NCBI RefSeq assembly: GCF_017352375.1
Contig: NZ_JAFEVR010000002.1
Coordinates: 186,001 to 250,000, forward strand
DNA: 64,000 bases
Source: Mycolicibacterium sp. S2-37
GTDB taxonomy: Bacteria > Actinomycetota > Actinomycetes > Mycobacteriales > Mycobacteriaceae
Direction: 5' to 3'
Shown here: positions 42,890-51,279 of the stretch, piece by piece
Numbering within the stretch: position 1 is the first letter of the stretch
Layout: the number at the start of each line of letters is the position of its first letter
The notes under the pieces: generated by a model
The model's input: the letters and a program-made list of their open reading frames with translations, nothing else
Told to the model about the DNA's origin: nothing
Database searches by the model: none
Translations under genes and position numbers: made by a program

Positions 42890-43330
42890 TCACGGCCTGC
42901 CTTCGTGGCCTTCGCGGCCATGGGTGCGGCGGTCCTCTTTCATCCGCGCCTCGAACACATGCCGGTGGCCCTCGGTGAGTTCGTCACGCACCCGCCGCTC
43001 GTGGTCGCGCAGCACGGACCAGTAATTGTCGTCGAAGTCCTCGACGATCTGGAATGTCCAGCGGCCGTAGAGCACATTGCGGCCGACCATCTCGGTGGCC
43101 AGCCGGTCGGCGACCTCCTGGTGGCCGGCTTCGCGGAGTTTGTCGCAGGCCTCGCCGAGCAGCAGGTCAGCCCGGCCCATGAGCTGGTGAAAGCTGTACA
43201 GATGCCCGCGGGCGCGTTCCACCCATTCGAGCGCCTCGGACACCTTTCCCGCGGCCGCGACCGTGTCGTCGCTGATGTCGTCGGATAACTGCCGGTCGTA
43301 ATCGGCGGGACGGTCGGCGCTGTCAGTCAC
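42890..43330 (-). CDS. Hypothetical helical protein
   Basis: A 146-residue, strongly helical and charged protein without a recognised family. A long helical hairpin runs from WVERARGHLYSFHQLMGRADLL to a C-terminal RRVRDELTEGHRHVFE region. The N-terminus is acidic and the last 20 residues are very basic. It looks like a real mycobacterial gene because codon use is normal and it lies 42 bases upstream of CYP124 on the same strand. Function unknown. Confidence 0.7.
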   Translation of the reverse strand: MTDSADRPADYDRQLSDDISDDTVAAAGKVSEALEWVERARGHLYSFHQLMGRADLLLGEACDKLREAGHQEVADRLATEMVGRNVLYGRWTFQIVEDFDDNYWSVLRDHERRVRDELTEGHRHVFEARMKEDRRTHGREGHEGRP

Positions 43331-43351
43331 GCAAGCTCAGATACCCGCCCG

Positions 43352-43372
43352 GGCAGGCGAGAAACGCCTGCC
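43352..43372. terminator. GC-rich hairpin
   Basis: Perfect 8-bp stem (43352-43359 with 43365-43372) and a 5-base loop AGAAA. It follows the SRPBCC gene in its own direction and precedes the helical-protein gene. There is no T-run, so its terminator role is weakly supported. Confidence 0.4.
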
Positions 43373-43440
43373 GTTGGCCCTGCGCTGAGGGCGGGGAAGT
43401 GCGAGTGGTGCGTGCCGTGGGCGCAGAGCAACGTCAAGTG

Positions 43441-43905
43441 CTATACCGGCTCGCTGCTCTCCACCACGGCCTTGATCCGCTCCAGAGTCTTGCGCATGTC
43501 GCGCTTGTTGCGCCGCGTGCGCAGCTGACCGCCGAAGATGCCGAACAGGGTGGTGAGCAGTCCCTCGTTCATCCGGAACGATTCGGTGACGGCGGTGCCG
43601 CGGTCGGCCGGTTCGAGAAGGTAGTGCCAGTTGTTGACAGCGCGGTCACCGATGAGCACGGCGAAGCCGAATTCACGGCCCGGCTCACATGCGGTGACGC
43701 GGCACGTCGTCCAGTAGACGGGGCCGATCTCGTTGCGCTTGACGTGGCCGCGGAACCGCGCCCCGAGCGCCGGGCCGGTCGCGCCGTCGAGCCATTCGGC
43801 CTCCATCACCTCCGGCGAGAACCTGCCGGTGTTGCGGACGTCGGCGATCAGCTCCCAGATCCGCTGGGCGGGGGCGTTCATGTTCACGGTGACCGAGGCG
43901 TGCAT
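43441..43905 (-). CDS. SRPBCC-domain protein (polyketide cyclase/dehydrase-like)
   Basis: A 154-residue single-domain protein. It starts MHASVTVNMNAPAQRIWELIADV, the usual first strand and helix of the START/SRPBCC fold, and has WTTCRVTACEPGREFGFAV and a long C-terminal helix. It binds a hydrophobic ligand in a central cavity; mycobacterial members are often lipid- or polyketide-linked. It follows the serine hydrolase gene by 22 bases, likely in one transcript. Confidence 0.82.
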   Translation of the reverse strand: MHASVTVNMNAPAQRIWELIADVRNTGRFSPEVMEAEWLDGATGPALGARFRGHVKRNEIGPVYWTTCRVTACEPGREFGFAVLIGDRAVNNWHYLLEPADRGTAVTESFRMNEGLLTTLFGIFGGQLRTRRNKRDMRKTLERIKAVVESSEPV

Positions 43906-43927
43906 GGTGGTCCTCTCTTTCGGGATG

Positions 43928-45061
43928 TCAGCCCAGTTGGTAGACGTTGTCGGGGGTCAGCACGCGGGTGACGGCGACGGCCATCGCGGTGCCCGGGTCG
44001 GTTCCGTCGACGGTCTCGTCGGTGTTGACCTCGATGACCAGCGTCAGATCACGGCCGGGCAGGTACACCGCGACGGTCTGGTAGCCGGGCAGGCTGCCGT
44101 TGTGACCGATCCAGCCGCCCGCGTTGAACAGCCCGAGCCCGTAGCCGTGTGCAGCCGGGCGGCCGTCCCTGCCGACGGTCTGCAGTCGTTCCTGCTGCAG
44201 CCGTGGGTCGACCAGTGTTCCGTTGGCCAGAGCGGGCGCCCAGATGCGCAGGTCGGCGAGTGTCGAGGTCATCGCGCCTGCGGCCCAGGCCCAGGAGGGA
44301 TTCCAGTCGGTGGCAACGGCTTCGCGTCCGTCGGCGGACTGGACGGTGTACCCCTGCGCATGCGGCTGCGGGAAGGCGTTGCCGGTCGGAAAGGCCGTGT
44401 CGTTCATCCGCAGCGGTCCGGTGATGCGGTCGCGGATGACGTCGTGTAGCGGCTGACCGCTGACCTTCTCGACGACCAGGCCGAGCAGCACGGTGTTGGT
44501 ATTGCTGTACTGGAAGCCCTCGCCGGGCGGGAAGACCGGTGGCTGGGCGAAGGCATACGCCAGCAGCTGCTGCGGAGTCCACGGGCGCTGCGGATCGGCC
44601 AGCAGGGCCGGCGCGAACTCCTCGTTCGCCGAGTAGTTCGGCAGGCCGCTCTGCATCCGGGCCAGCTGCCGGAGTGTGATGACCGATCCGGACGGCACTC
44701 CCGGCACGAATCGGTCGATCGGATCGTCCAGCGACAGCCTGCCGTCACCCGCGAGCTGCAGGACGGCGGTCACGGTGAACGTCTTGGTGAGGCTTCCAAT
44801 TCGGTGGAAGAAACCGGCCTCCATCGGGGCGCCGGTGGCCTTGTCCGCGACGCCGATCGCCCGGACGTACTCGCCGTCCGGACCGAATACGCCCACGATG
44901 GCGCCCGGCACCCCGGCGGTCGCCAGCGTCTGGTCGATCGCCGCGTCGAGGCGACGGACGAGGTCAGCGTCCAACCCGGGCGCGGCGGCGGCCGTGGATG
45001 GTGGCCCACCCACGGCGGCGAGCATTGCGGCGATCACGCAGAGCAGACGAATCAAGGTCAC
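43928..45061 (-). CDS. Secreted serine hydrolase (class C beta-lactamase/D-alanyl carboxypeptidase-like)
   Basis: A 377-residue penicillin-binding-fold hydrolase with a signal peptide (LIRLLCVIAAMLAAVGG, cleavage near APGLD). The active-site motifs are SLTK (Ser/Lys near residue 90), YSN (near 192) and a C-terminal HNG in WIGHNGSLPG. The family includes beta-lactamases, esterases and carboxypeptidases; which activity this one has cannot be read. The GTG at 45061 sits directly before the signal peptide. The LLM gene is divergent with 58 bases between. Confidence 0.87.
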   Translation of the reverse strand: MTLIRLLCVIAAMLAAVGGPPSTAAAAPGLDADLVRRLDAAIDQTLATAGVPGAIVGVFGPDGEYVRAIGVADKATGAPMEAGFFHRIGSLTKTFTVTAVLQLAGDGRLSLDDPIDRFVPGVPSGSVITLRQLARMQSGLPNYSANEEFAPALLADPQRPWTPQQLLAYAFAQPPVFPPGEGFQYSNTNTVLLGLVVEKVSGQPLHDVIRDRITGPLRMNDTAFPTGNAFPQPHAQGYTVQSADGREAVATDWNPSWAWAAGAMTSTLADLRIWAPALANGTLVDPRLQQERLQTVGRDGRPAAHGYGLGLFNAGGWIGHNGSLPGYQTVAVYLPGRDLTLVIEVNTDETVDGTDPGTAMAVAVTRVLTPDNVYQLG

Positions 45062-45119
45062 ACGACCGATCCTTGCCTGGCGCGGTGCGCAGCGCACCCG
45101 AAACGCGTTGACTGGCGTC

Positions 45120-46016
45120 ATGACCGACAGCAGTGACGTGAAGATCCGCTTCGGCGTGGGCATCGGCGCCGACCCCGGCCCGCACTGGCTGGCTGGTCTG
45201 GTCGACGAACTCGAAGCGGCCCGAATCGACTCGCTGTGGTTCTCCGAGTTGGTGTACACCCCGGCCGTCGACCCGTTCGTCGGCATGGCCTTCGCGCTCG
45301 GGCGGACCACCCGACTCAAGGTCGGGACGTCGGTGGCCATCCTGCCCGGACGACATCCGGTCCTGGTGGCCAAGCAGTTGGCGTCGCTTGCGGCAATCGC
45401 GCCGAAGCGGGTGCTGCCGGTCTTCGGGCTGACGTCGGCCATTCCCGCCGAGCGTGAGGTGTTCGCCGTGCCTGACGGGAAGCGGGCCGAAGTGTTCGAC
45501 GAGGCGCTCGCGGTGCTGCGCACCGCGTTGGAGGACGGCGGAGATTTCAGCGGGCGGCATTACTCGCTGCACGGCGTCGCGGTGGCACCACGGCCGTCAC
45601 CGCCGCTGGACATCTGGGTGGGTGGGTCCGCACCGGCGGCGTTTCGCCGTATCGGTCGGCTGGCAGACGGGTGGTTGGGCAGCTTCGTCACCGCGGATGA
45701 GGCGCGCAGCGCCAGGCAGCAGATCCAATCGGCGGCCGACGCTGCCGGACGGCAGATCGAGGCCGACCACTTCGGGATCAGCCTGGCAGTGTGTGACGGC
45801 GAGATCCCCGAGGATGTCGCTGCGACGGTCCGCCGGCGACGGCCCGACGTCGACCCGTCCGAGCTGATCGCGGCCGACTGGCGGGCTCTGCACCGCCAGC
45901 TCGACGCCTACGTGGCCGCCGGACTCAGCAAGTTCGTGATCCGGCCGGCCGGCGGCGCCGATCTCGCGGCGTTCGTCGACCGATTCGCCGAGGAACTGCT
46001 GCCGCGACAGAACTGA
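45120..46016 (+). CDS. LLM class F420-type oxidoreductase
   Basis: A 298-residue luciferase-like oxidoreductase. It starts with KIRFGVGIGADPGPHWLAG, has ARIDSLWFSELVY, TRLKVGTSVAILPGRHPVLVAKQLASL and a C-terminal FVIRPAG barrel end. The length and motifs match the small F420-dependent group common in mycobacteria. The ATG at 45120 was chosen as the divergent promoter region begins just upstream. Substrate unknown. Confidence 0.85.
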   Translation: MTDSSDVKIRFGVGIGADPGPHWLAGLVDELEAARIDSLWFSELVYTPAVDPFVGMAFALGRTTRLKVGTSVAILPGRHPVLVAKQLASLAAIAPKRVLPVFGLTSAIPAEREVFAVPDGKRAEVFDEALAVLRTALEDGGDFSGRHYSLHGVAVAPRPSPPLDIWVGGSAPAAFRRIGRLADGWLGSFVTADEARSARQQIQSAADAAGRQIEADHFGISLAVCDGEIPEDVAATVRRRRPDVDPSELIAADWRALHRQLDAYVAAGLSKFVIRPAGGADLAAFVDRFAEELLPRQN

Positions 46017-46022
46017 CGGAGG

Positions 46023-46142
46023 CTATCCGCCCGTTTCCGATGCGTCGTCGTCGCCTTCGGCTTCGTCGGGCTGCTGCGCGGTCTGCGTCATCTCCGGGTC
46101 GCCGTCGGGATCGTTGTCGGTTTCGGGATCGGGGCCGTTCAT
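46023..46142 (-). CDS. Very small acidic protein
   Basis: A 39-residue open frame starting ATG at 46142, rich in Asp, Glu, Pro and Gly (MNGPDPETDNDPDGDPEM) and ending in ASETGG. The composition is that of small acidic mycobacterial proteins. It lies 38 bases downstream of the SDR gene on the same strand. It may be real but is too short for strong support. Confidence 0.45.
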   Translation of the reverse strand: MNGPDPETDNDPDGDPEMTQTAQQPDEAEGDDDASETGG

Positions 46143-46180
46143 ATCCGCGCCATACCCGGCAGTTCGCCGGCCAAACCGGT

Positions 46181-47011
46181 TCAGCGGTCACCGATGTGGG
46201 GCAGAGCGCGGCGGACCTGAGCGCGGACGAACTCTGGGCTGACCCCCTTGAGCCGGTCGATCCACCGGATGCTGTCGGGCACGTACCAGTGCAGCCGCCG
46301 AGGATGGTGGTAGGCCGCCCAGGCGGCGTCGGCGACGCTGGAGGCCGGCATCAGCCGGAGCATGCCCCTCTTCGGCGCCGCGGCGGTGACGTCCTGTAAC
46401 GCAGGGTTGCGTTCGGTCGCCGAGTGGTTGGGTGTTTCACGCAGGATCGCGGTGTCGATGAGGCCGGGGAGGACGTCGGCGACCCGTACCCCGTGCCGGT
46501 GCCATTCCACGCTGAGTGCCTCGGTCAGCCCTTTCACCGCGTGCTTCGTCGCCGAGTACACGGCGATCTGCGGCATACCGTAGGTCGCCGACGACGATGA
46601 GGTGGAGAACATCAGACTGCCGGGGCGCTTCCGGAGATAGGGGAGAGCGCCGTAGGCGCCGGTGAGGACTGCCTTGAAATTGATGTCGACCACCCGCATC
46701 GCGGCGTCGTAGGGCACGTCCTCGAACCAGCCGGACTCGCCGATCCCGGCGTTGTTCCACATCATGTCGAGCCCGCCGTCGTCGGAGCCGGCGCAGAAGT
46801 CGGCCAGTGCCGCGTCGAAGGTGGGCCGGTCGGTGACGTCGACCTGGGCCGTCCACAACCGGTCGGCGCCCAATTCCTGCTGGAGGGACGCCAGGCCGGC
46901 GTCATTGCGGTCGACCGCGCCGACGCGCCAGCCCTTGCCGTGGAACAGTGTCACGCCTGCCCGGCCCATGCCGCTGCCTGCACCGGTTATGAAGATCGAT
47001 TTCGTCGCCAT
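46181..47011 (-). CDS. SDR-family oxidoreductase
   Basis: A 276-residue short-chain dehydrogenase. The cofactor motif TGAGSGMG is at residues 10-17, NNAGIG near 91, the serine in FSTSSSSATYG and the catalytic YSATK near 155. The C-terminal part is longer than in minimal SDRs and ends in a basic RRALPHIGDR. Substrate unknown; ketone or lipid alcohol is likely. It is divergent from the monooxygenase-like gene. Confidence 0.88.
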   Translation of the reverse strand: MATKSIFITGAGSGMGRAGVTLFHGKGWRVGAVDRNDAGLASLQQELGADRLWTAQVDVTDRPTFDAALADFCAGSDDGGLDMMWNNAGIGESGWFEDVPYDAAMRVVDINFKAVLTGAYGALPYLRKRPGSLMFSTSSSSATYGMPQIAVYSATKHAVKGLTEALSVEWHRHGVRVADVLPGLIDTAILRETPNHSATERNPALQDVTAAAPKRGMLRLMPASSVADAAWAAYHHPRRLHWYVPDSIRWIDRLKGVSPEFVRAQVRRALPHIGDR

Positions 47012-47088
47012 CGCACCATCGTCACCGATGAGTCCGCTCGCTGGGGCCGGTCGTCACAGGACGAGACGCCGATATTCGAGGAGGACGC

Positions 47089-47397
47089 ATGGTGATCGTG
47101 GCGGGATATATCATCGTCGACCCGAGCGCGCGGAGCGGCTACCTGGCCGGCTGCGCGGACGTGGTCCGGCAGGCCCGCGCCGCCGAGGGATGCCTGGATT
47201 TCGCGATCTGCCCGGACATCCTGGACCCCCGCCGGATCAACATCCACGAACGCTGGGCGTCGCAGGCGGCGGTCGAGGCGTTCCGCGGGGATGGTGTCGG
47301 CCCGGGACAGCAGGCCGAGATCAGGTGGGCCGAGGTCGCCGAATACGACGTCGCCGAGGCGCGGGAGCTGACTGATCGCGGTCAGGGCGCGCAGTAG
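47089..47397 (+). CDS. Antibiotic-biosynthesis-monooxygenase-domain protein
   Basis: A 102-residue dimeric alpha/beta-barrel protein of the ABM family: MVIVAGYIIVDPSARSGYLAG opens the first strand, AAEGCLDFAICPDILDP contains the usual GC turn, and INIHERWASQAAVEAF follows. Functions range from quinone monooxygenation to haem degradation. Its 3' end overlaps the convergent chorismate mutase gene by 16 bases. Confidence 0.85.
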   Translation: MVIVAGYIIVDPSARSGYLAGCADVVRQARAAEGCLDFAICPDILDPRRINIHERWASQAAVEAFRGDGVGPGQQAEIRWAEVAEYDVAEARELTDRGQGAQ

Positions 47398-47954
47398 TTG
47401 TGGGTGACGAACGTCAGCGCCTGCCGGTACAGCGGATCCAGCGCCCTCGCGGTGGCCACCGCGCCGACCGCGTCAGTCACCTGGGCCGCGCATCCGGGTG
47501 AACGCAGCACCGGCCAGTTCAGGGCCATCTGCTCGACGATCGTCTTGTTCAGCCCGTCGATCACGCCGCGTGACGACGCCAGTTCCGGAGCCGACGTGGG
47601 AGCCGCGGCCGGGTCGAGCTTCCACTGACCGAACCGGATGTACTCGATTCCCTCGGTGGCGGCGATCTGGTCGGAGAAGACGCGGCGTACCCGCTGGCCG
47701 TCGATACCGCGTGCGTTCGCGTCGGCCTCGACGGCGGCCAGTACCTGTTCGACGCGGGCGGGATCCTCGATCGAACCCCTGGTGACCCACTTGTTGGCGG
47801 CCACCGGTTCTGCGACGGCGAGGCGTTCGGCGGCCGCGTCGACCAGCGGCACCAGCGGACCCGGATCGGCGGCGGCCGGCGCCGCACCGGCCAGGGCGGC
47901 CACACCGGTGGCGACCGCTGCCAGCGCGTTGCGCCAGCGCGGCTGGCGGCTCAA
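47382..47954 (-). CDS. Secreted chorismate mutase (AroQ gamma class, Rv1885c-like)
   Basis: A 190-residue exported chorismate mutase. A signal peptide of about 29 residues ends at AAADP. The mature, all-helical AroQ domain has LVDAAAERLAVAEPVAANKW (catalytic Arg/Lys region), RRVFSDQIAATEGIEY and a C-terminal THNYC cysteine that pairs with GCAAQVTD. It matches M. tuberculosis Rv1885c, a periplasmic or secreted mutase that converts chorismate to prephenate outside the cytoplasm. It overlaps a 70-residue gene upstream by four bases (ATGA) and the ABM gene at its 3' end. Confidence 0.9.
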   Translation of the reverse strand: MSRQPRWRNALAAVATGVAALAGAAPAAADPGPLVPLVDAAAERLAVAEPVAANKWVTRGSIEDPARVEQVLAAVEADANARGIDGQRVRRVFSDQIAATEGIEYIRFGQWKLDPAAAPTSAPELASSRGVIDGLNKTIVEQMALNWPVLRSPGCAAQVTDAVGAVATARALDPLYRQALTFVTHNYCAP

Positions 47955-48163
47955 CGCTCGAGATCCGGGTCGTCGTCGGTCAGCGGGACGGCGATGGACT
48001 GTTCGATCAGGTCGGCCTCGTCGGCGTCGTAGGTGCGCGACAGGGCGACGCGGGCAGGGTCGATGCCGCCTTCCTCGTCGTCGACGTCGACGGGTATCAG
48101 CTGTTCGGCGATGTCGGCTTCGGTCGCCTCGTAACCGAATGCAGGATCACGCGGGGTGGTCAT
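47951..48163 (-). CDS. Small acidic protein with an internal repeat
   Basis: A 70-residue acidic protein. Two copies of one motif are visible: YEATEADIAEQLIPV near residue 11 and YDADEADLIEQSIAV near 46, so it arose by internal duplication. Similar small proteins occur in mycobacteria; none is characterised. It is translated in tandem with the chorismate mutase (ATGA overlap). An upstream in-frame start exists but would lie in the region before the cyclopropane synthase. Confidence 0.7.
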   Translation of the reverse strand: MTTPRDPAFGYEATEADIAEQLIPVDVDDEEGGIDPARVALSRTYDADEADLIEQSIAVPLTDDDPDLER

Positions 48164-48375
48164 CTTCGGTCTTCCTCCCTGGCTTGCGCAGCCGGTCTGG
48201 ACACGTCCCTCCACGATATCGACGTCGGCACCGTCCGGCAGAGCACGGTCTGACCTCGGCGGGTGTTGTCTGGCTGGGGGCCCGGTCGGGTACTGTGCAG
48301 CCCAGTGACCGGGGGCGGTGCTCGAGACGCGGGACGCCGGACAAGAATCAGAACAACTCGTCAGAAGGCTTAGCT

Positions 48376-49260
48376 GTGCGCAATACCACCAGCGACGACA
48401 AGGACATGACTCCTCATTTCGAGGACGTCCAGTCGCACTACGACCTGTCAGACGACTTCTTCCGACTGTTCCTCGATCCGACGCAGACCTACAGCTGCGC
48501 GTACTTCGAGCGTGACGACATGACCCTGGAAGAGGCGCAGCTCGCGAAGATCGACCTGTCGCTGGGCAAGCTCGGCCTGCAGCCCGGGATGACGCTGCTC
48601 GACGTCGGCTGCGGCTGGGGTGCGACCCTGCGCCGGGCGATCGAACGCTACGACGTCAACGCCATCGGTCTGACGCTGAGCAAGAATCAGCAGGCGCATG
48701 TGCAGAAGACGTTCGATGCGCTGGACACCGAGCGGTCCCGCAAGGCGCTGCTGCAGGGCTGGGAGCAGTTCCACGAGCCGGTCGACCGGATCGTGTCGAT
48801 CGGCGCGTTCGAGCACTTCGGGTTCGACCGCTACGACGATTTCTTCAAGATGGCCTACGAGGCGCTGCCCGCCGACGGCGTGATGATGCTGCACACGATC
48901 GTGCAGGCCAGCAAGGAGGAGGTCGAGGAGCGCGGCCTGCCGATCACCATGAAGCATCTCAAGTTCTTCAAATTCATCATGGACGAGATCTTCCCGGGCG
49001 GCCGGCTGCCGTCGGTCGACCTGGTCAGGGAGCGTGCCACCAAGGCGGGCTTCGAGGTCACGCTGGTGCAGCCGTTGCGCCTGCACTACGCCCGCACCCT
49101 CGACCACTGGTCCGCAGCGCTCGAATCGCGTAAGGACGAGGCCATCGCCATCCAGTCCGAAGAGGTCTACGAGCGGTACATGAGGTATCTGACCGGTTGC
49201 GCCGATCTCTTCCGCGACGGGTATATCGACGTCTGCCAGTTCACCTGCGTCAAGGGCTGA
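48376..49260 (+). CDS. pcaA: Mycolic acid cyclopropane synthase, PcaA-like
   Basis: A 294-residue S-adenosylmethionine-dependent methyltransferase of the CmaA/PcaA/MmaA family that modifies mycolic acids. The SAM motif is LLDVGCGWGATLRRA near residue 70. The protein reads closest to PcaA (TPHFEDVQSHYDLSDDFF and LFLDPTQTYSCAYFERDD), which makes the proximal cis-cyclopropane. The GTG at 48376 has AGAAGG eight bases upstream; an ATG ten codons later (48406) aligns better with PcaA. A TACTGT -10-like box lies at about 48292-48297. The 3' end overlaps the convergent acetyltransferase by 11 bases. Confidence 0.93.
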   Translation: MRNTTSDDKDMTPHFEDVQSHYDLSDDFFRLFLDPTQTYSCAYFERDDMTLEEAQLAKIDLSLGKLGLQPGMTLLDVGCGWGATLRRAIERYDVNAIGLTLSKNQQAHVQKTFDALDTERSRKALLQGWEQFHEPVDRIVSIGAFEHFGFDRYDDFFKMAYEALPADGVMMLHTIVQASKEEVEERGLPITMKHLKFFKFIMDEIFPGGRLPSVDLVRERATKAGFEVTLVQPLRLHYARTLDHWSAALESRKDEAIAIQSEEVYERYMRYLTGCADLFRDGYIDVCQFTCVKG

Positions 49261-49762
49261 CCGCGGGCAGGCTGCGCTGGAGCAGCAGGGTGTCCAGCCA
49301 GCGGTTGTGCTTGAAACCGACCCGGGTCAATCGTCCCGCGTCGACGAACCCGCGGCTGCGGTGCAGGCCGAGCGACGCGCCTGCGTCCGCGTCGACGATT
49401 ACCGCGATGACCTCGCGCACATCGCACCGCGCGCACCGGTCGAGCAGTTCGTCGAGCAGGCGACCGCCGACTCCCCGGCCGACGGCGTCGGCGGCGAGGT
49501 AGATGGAACTCTCCACGGTGTGTCGGTAGGCCGGCCTGGCCTTCCATGGTGCGCAGTAGGCGTATCCGGCAACCTGCCCGTCGAGGGTCGCGGTGAGGAA
49601 CGGTAGCCCGCGGTCGCGCACCGCGTCGAAGCGCTCACGCCACTGCCCGTCGTCGGGTGGCGTCGTCTCGAATGTGGCGACGCTGGTGCTCACGTAGTGG
49701 GCGTAGATGCGGCCGATCGCGGGTAGATCCGGTGCCTCAGTCGGCCTGAGCGCAACGGCCAT
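49250..49762 (-). CDS. GNAT acetyltransferase, phosphinothricin-acetyltransferase-like
   Basis: A 170-residue acetyl-CoA-dependent N-acetyltransferase. The acetyl-CoA loop GRGVGGRLLDELL is near residue 95, and PWKARPAYRHTVESSIYLA near 71 is typical of the phosphinothricin/methionine-sulfone acetyltransferase group. The start shares one base with the stop of the agmatinase-like gene (TGATG), so they are coupled, linking it to amine metabolism. Native substrate unknown. Confidence 0.87.
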   Translation of the reverse strand: MAVALRPTEAPDLPAIGRIYAHYVSTSVATFETTPPDDGQWRERFDAVRDRGLPFLTATLDGQVAGYAYCAPWKARPAYRHTVESSIYLAADAVGRGVGGRLLDELLDRCARCDVREVIAVIVDADAGASLGLHRSRGFVDAGRLTRVGFKHNRWLDTLLLQRSLPAVSP

Positions 49763-50796
49763 CAGCGGGCCGGCGGTCCGGGTTCACTTCCGGCCGCGTC
49801 GCGCCTGCGGGCCGCCATCCCGGCCAGCGCCTCGAACACCACCCGGTGTGCGGCGTTGACGGTGAGCTCGGCGTGGTCGTAGGCCGGCGCCACCTCCACG
49901 ACGTCCACGCCGGCGACATCGTGCTCGTAGCAGAGCTGGCGCACCATCCGGAGTAGATCGGCGCTGGTGATGCCGCCGGGTTCGGGCGTGCCGGTGCCCG
50001 GCGCATGGGCGGGGTCGAGAACGTCGATGTCGACGGAGACGTAGAGCTTGTCGGCCTTGGCCAGCGCCTCGGCGACCGCGTCACGCATGACCTCCTTGAA
50101 TCCGCGCTCCCAGATCTCCTGCATCGTGTGCCAGGTCATGCCCTGCTCGAGCATCCACTCGAAGGTGTCCTGCGGCGGCCAGTAGCCACGCAAACCCACC
50201 TGTACGAAATGCGTGCCGGGCACGGCACCGGATTCGATCAACCGGCGCATCGGAGTGCCGTGACTGGCGAGGTTGCCGTCGATGATGTCGGCGGTGTCGG
50301 CGTGTGCGTCGAAGTGGACGATGCCCACGTTGCCGTACCCGTGTGCGTCGGCGACCGCGGTCGCGGCGGGCCAGGTGATCGAGTGGTCGCCACCGAGGAC
50401 GACCGGCACGATGCCGCGGGATGCCACGGTGGCGATCCGCTCGCGAATGTTGTTGTGCGACACCTCTGTCTGCCCGTGCGGGCACCACGCGTCACCGAAA
50501 TCGACCACCTCGAGCCAGTCGAAGATCTCCAGGCCGAGATCCATGTGGTAGGTACCCGGTTCATAGGCGGTGGCGCGGATGGCGCGGGGTCCGAAGCGGG
50601 CGCCGGGCCGATTGGTGGTGCCCACATCGAACGGCGCCCCGACGATCGCCACGTCCGGCCGCCATGCGTCGAGCTGCGCGGTCTCGGTCAGGAACGGCCG
50701 GTGACCGAACGACGCGAGACCGGCGTAGGGCAGGTCGAGCTGTTCGGCCATGCCGGGCGGGAGGTCACGTGCCGGCTCGTCATGGTGGTGGCCCAT
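49762..50796 (-). CDS. Agmatinase/arginase-family ureohydrolase
   Basis: A 344-residue binuclear manganese hydrolase. Metal motifs are GGDHSITWP near residue 127, HFDAHADT near 155 and SVDIDVLDPAH near 240. The family hydrolyses guanidino compounds such as agmatine or guanidinobutyrate to urea and an amine. It is coupled to the downstream acetyltransferase. The His-rich N-terminus (MGHHHDEP) is unusual and may be lineage specific. Confidence 0.9.
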   Translation of the reverse strand: MGHHHDEPARDLPPGMAEQLDLPYAGLASFGHRPFLTETAQLDAWRPDVAIVGAPFDVGTTNRPGARFGPRAIRATAYEPGTYHMDLGLEIFDWLEVVDFGDAWCPHGQTEVSHNNIRERIATVASRGIVPVVLGGDHSITWPAATAVADAHGYGNVGIVHFDAHADTADIIDGNLASHGTPMRRLIESGAVPGTHFVQVGLRGYWPPQDTFEWMLEQGMTWHTMQEIWERGFKEVMRDAVAEALAKADKLYVSVDIDVLDPAHAPGTGTPEPGGITSADLLRMVRQLCYEHDVAGVDVVEVAPAYDHAELTVNAAHRVVFEALAGMAARRRDAAGSEPGPPAR

Positions 50797-50836
50797 GCGC
50801 CGACGCTACCGCCCGCCGATGCGGTGCGCCTGCCGA

Positions 50837-51235
50837 TCAGTGGGCCGCCGCCAACGCGGCGCGCACCGCGTCGGGCACCGGCTGTTTGGTCCAGTCCACG
50901 GCGGAGACCAACACGTAGACGGTGCGGCCGGTGACCGCGGGCGAGCCCGCGCGCAGCACCGTGAAAGCGATCGTGAAGCTCGTGGTGCCGACACGTTCGC
51001 ACCGCACCGCGACGCGTACGTCGTCGCGCCAGCGGACCGGTTCGGCGTAGTCGATCTCGGTGTGGACGACCTGGAAGTCGACTCCGTCGGCGATCAGCGC
51101 GGGGTAGGAGATGCCGATGTGCTCGAGGAACGCCGTGCAGGCCTCGTCGAACCAGGTGAGGTAGTGGCCGTTGAAAACGACGCCCTGCTGGTCGATCTCG
51201 GCGTAGCGCGGGACGATCGGCATGGTGAACGGCAC
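50837..51235 (-). CDS. YbgC/FcbC-type acyl-CoA thioesterase (hotdog fold)
   Basis: A 132-residue 4-hydroxybenzoyl-CoA-thioesterase-like protein. The signature YAEIDQQGVVFNGHYLTWFDEA lies at residues 11-32 with the catalytic Asp in the AEIDQQG segment. It hydrolyses acyl-CoA thioesters. GTG at 51235 is used here; the ATG at 51223 (MPIVPRY) is an equally good start. It is divergent from the dehydratase-like gene by 44 bases. Confidence 0.85.
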   Translation of the reverse strand: MPFTMPIVPRYAEIDQQGVVFNGHYLTWFDEACTAFLEHIGISYPALIADGVDFQVVHTEIDYAEPVRWRDDVRVAVRCERVGTTSFTIAFTVLRAGSPAVTGRTVYVLVSAVDWTKQPVPDAVRAALAAAH

Positions 51236-51279
51236 CGGGTCACCGTAACCCGGCCTGCCGGTGCGGCAGACTGATCGTC

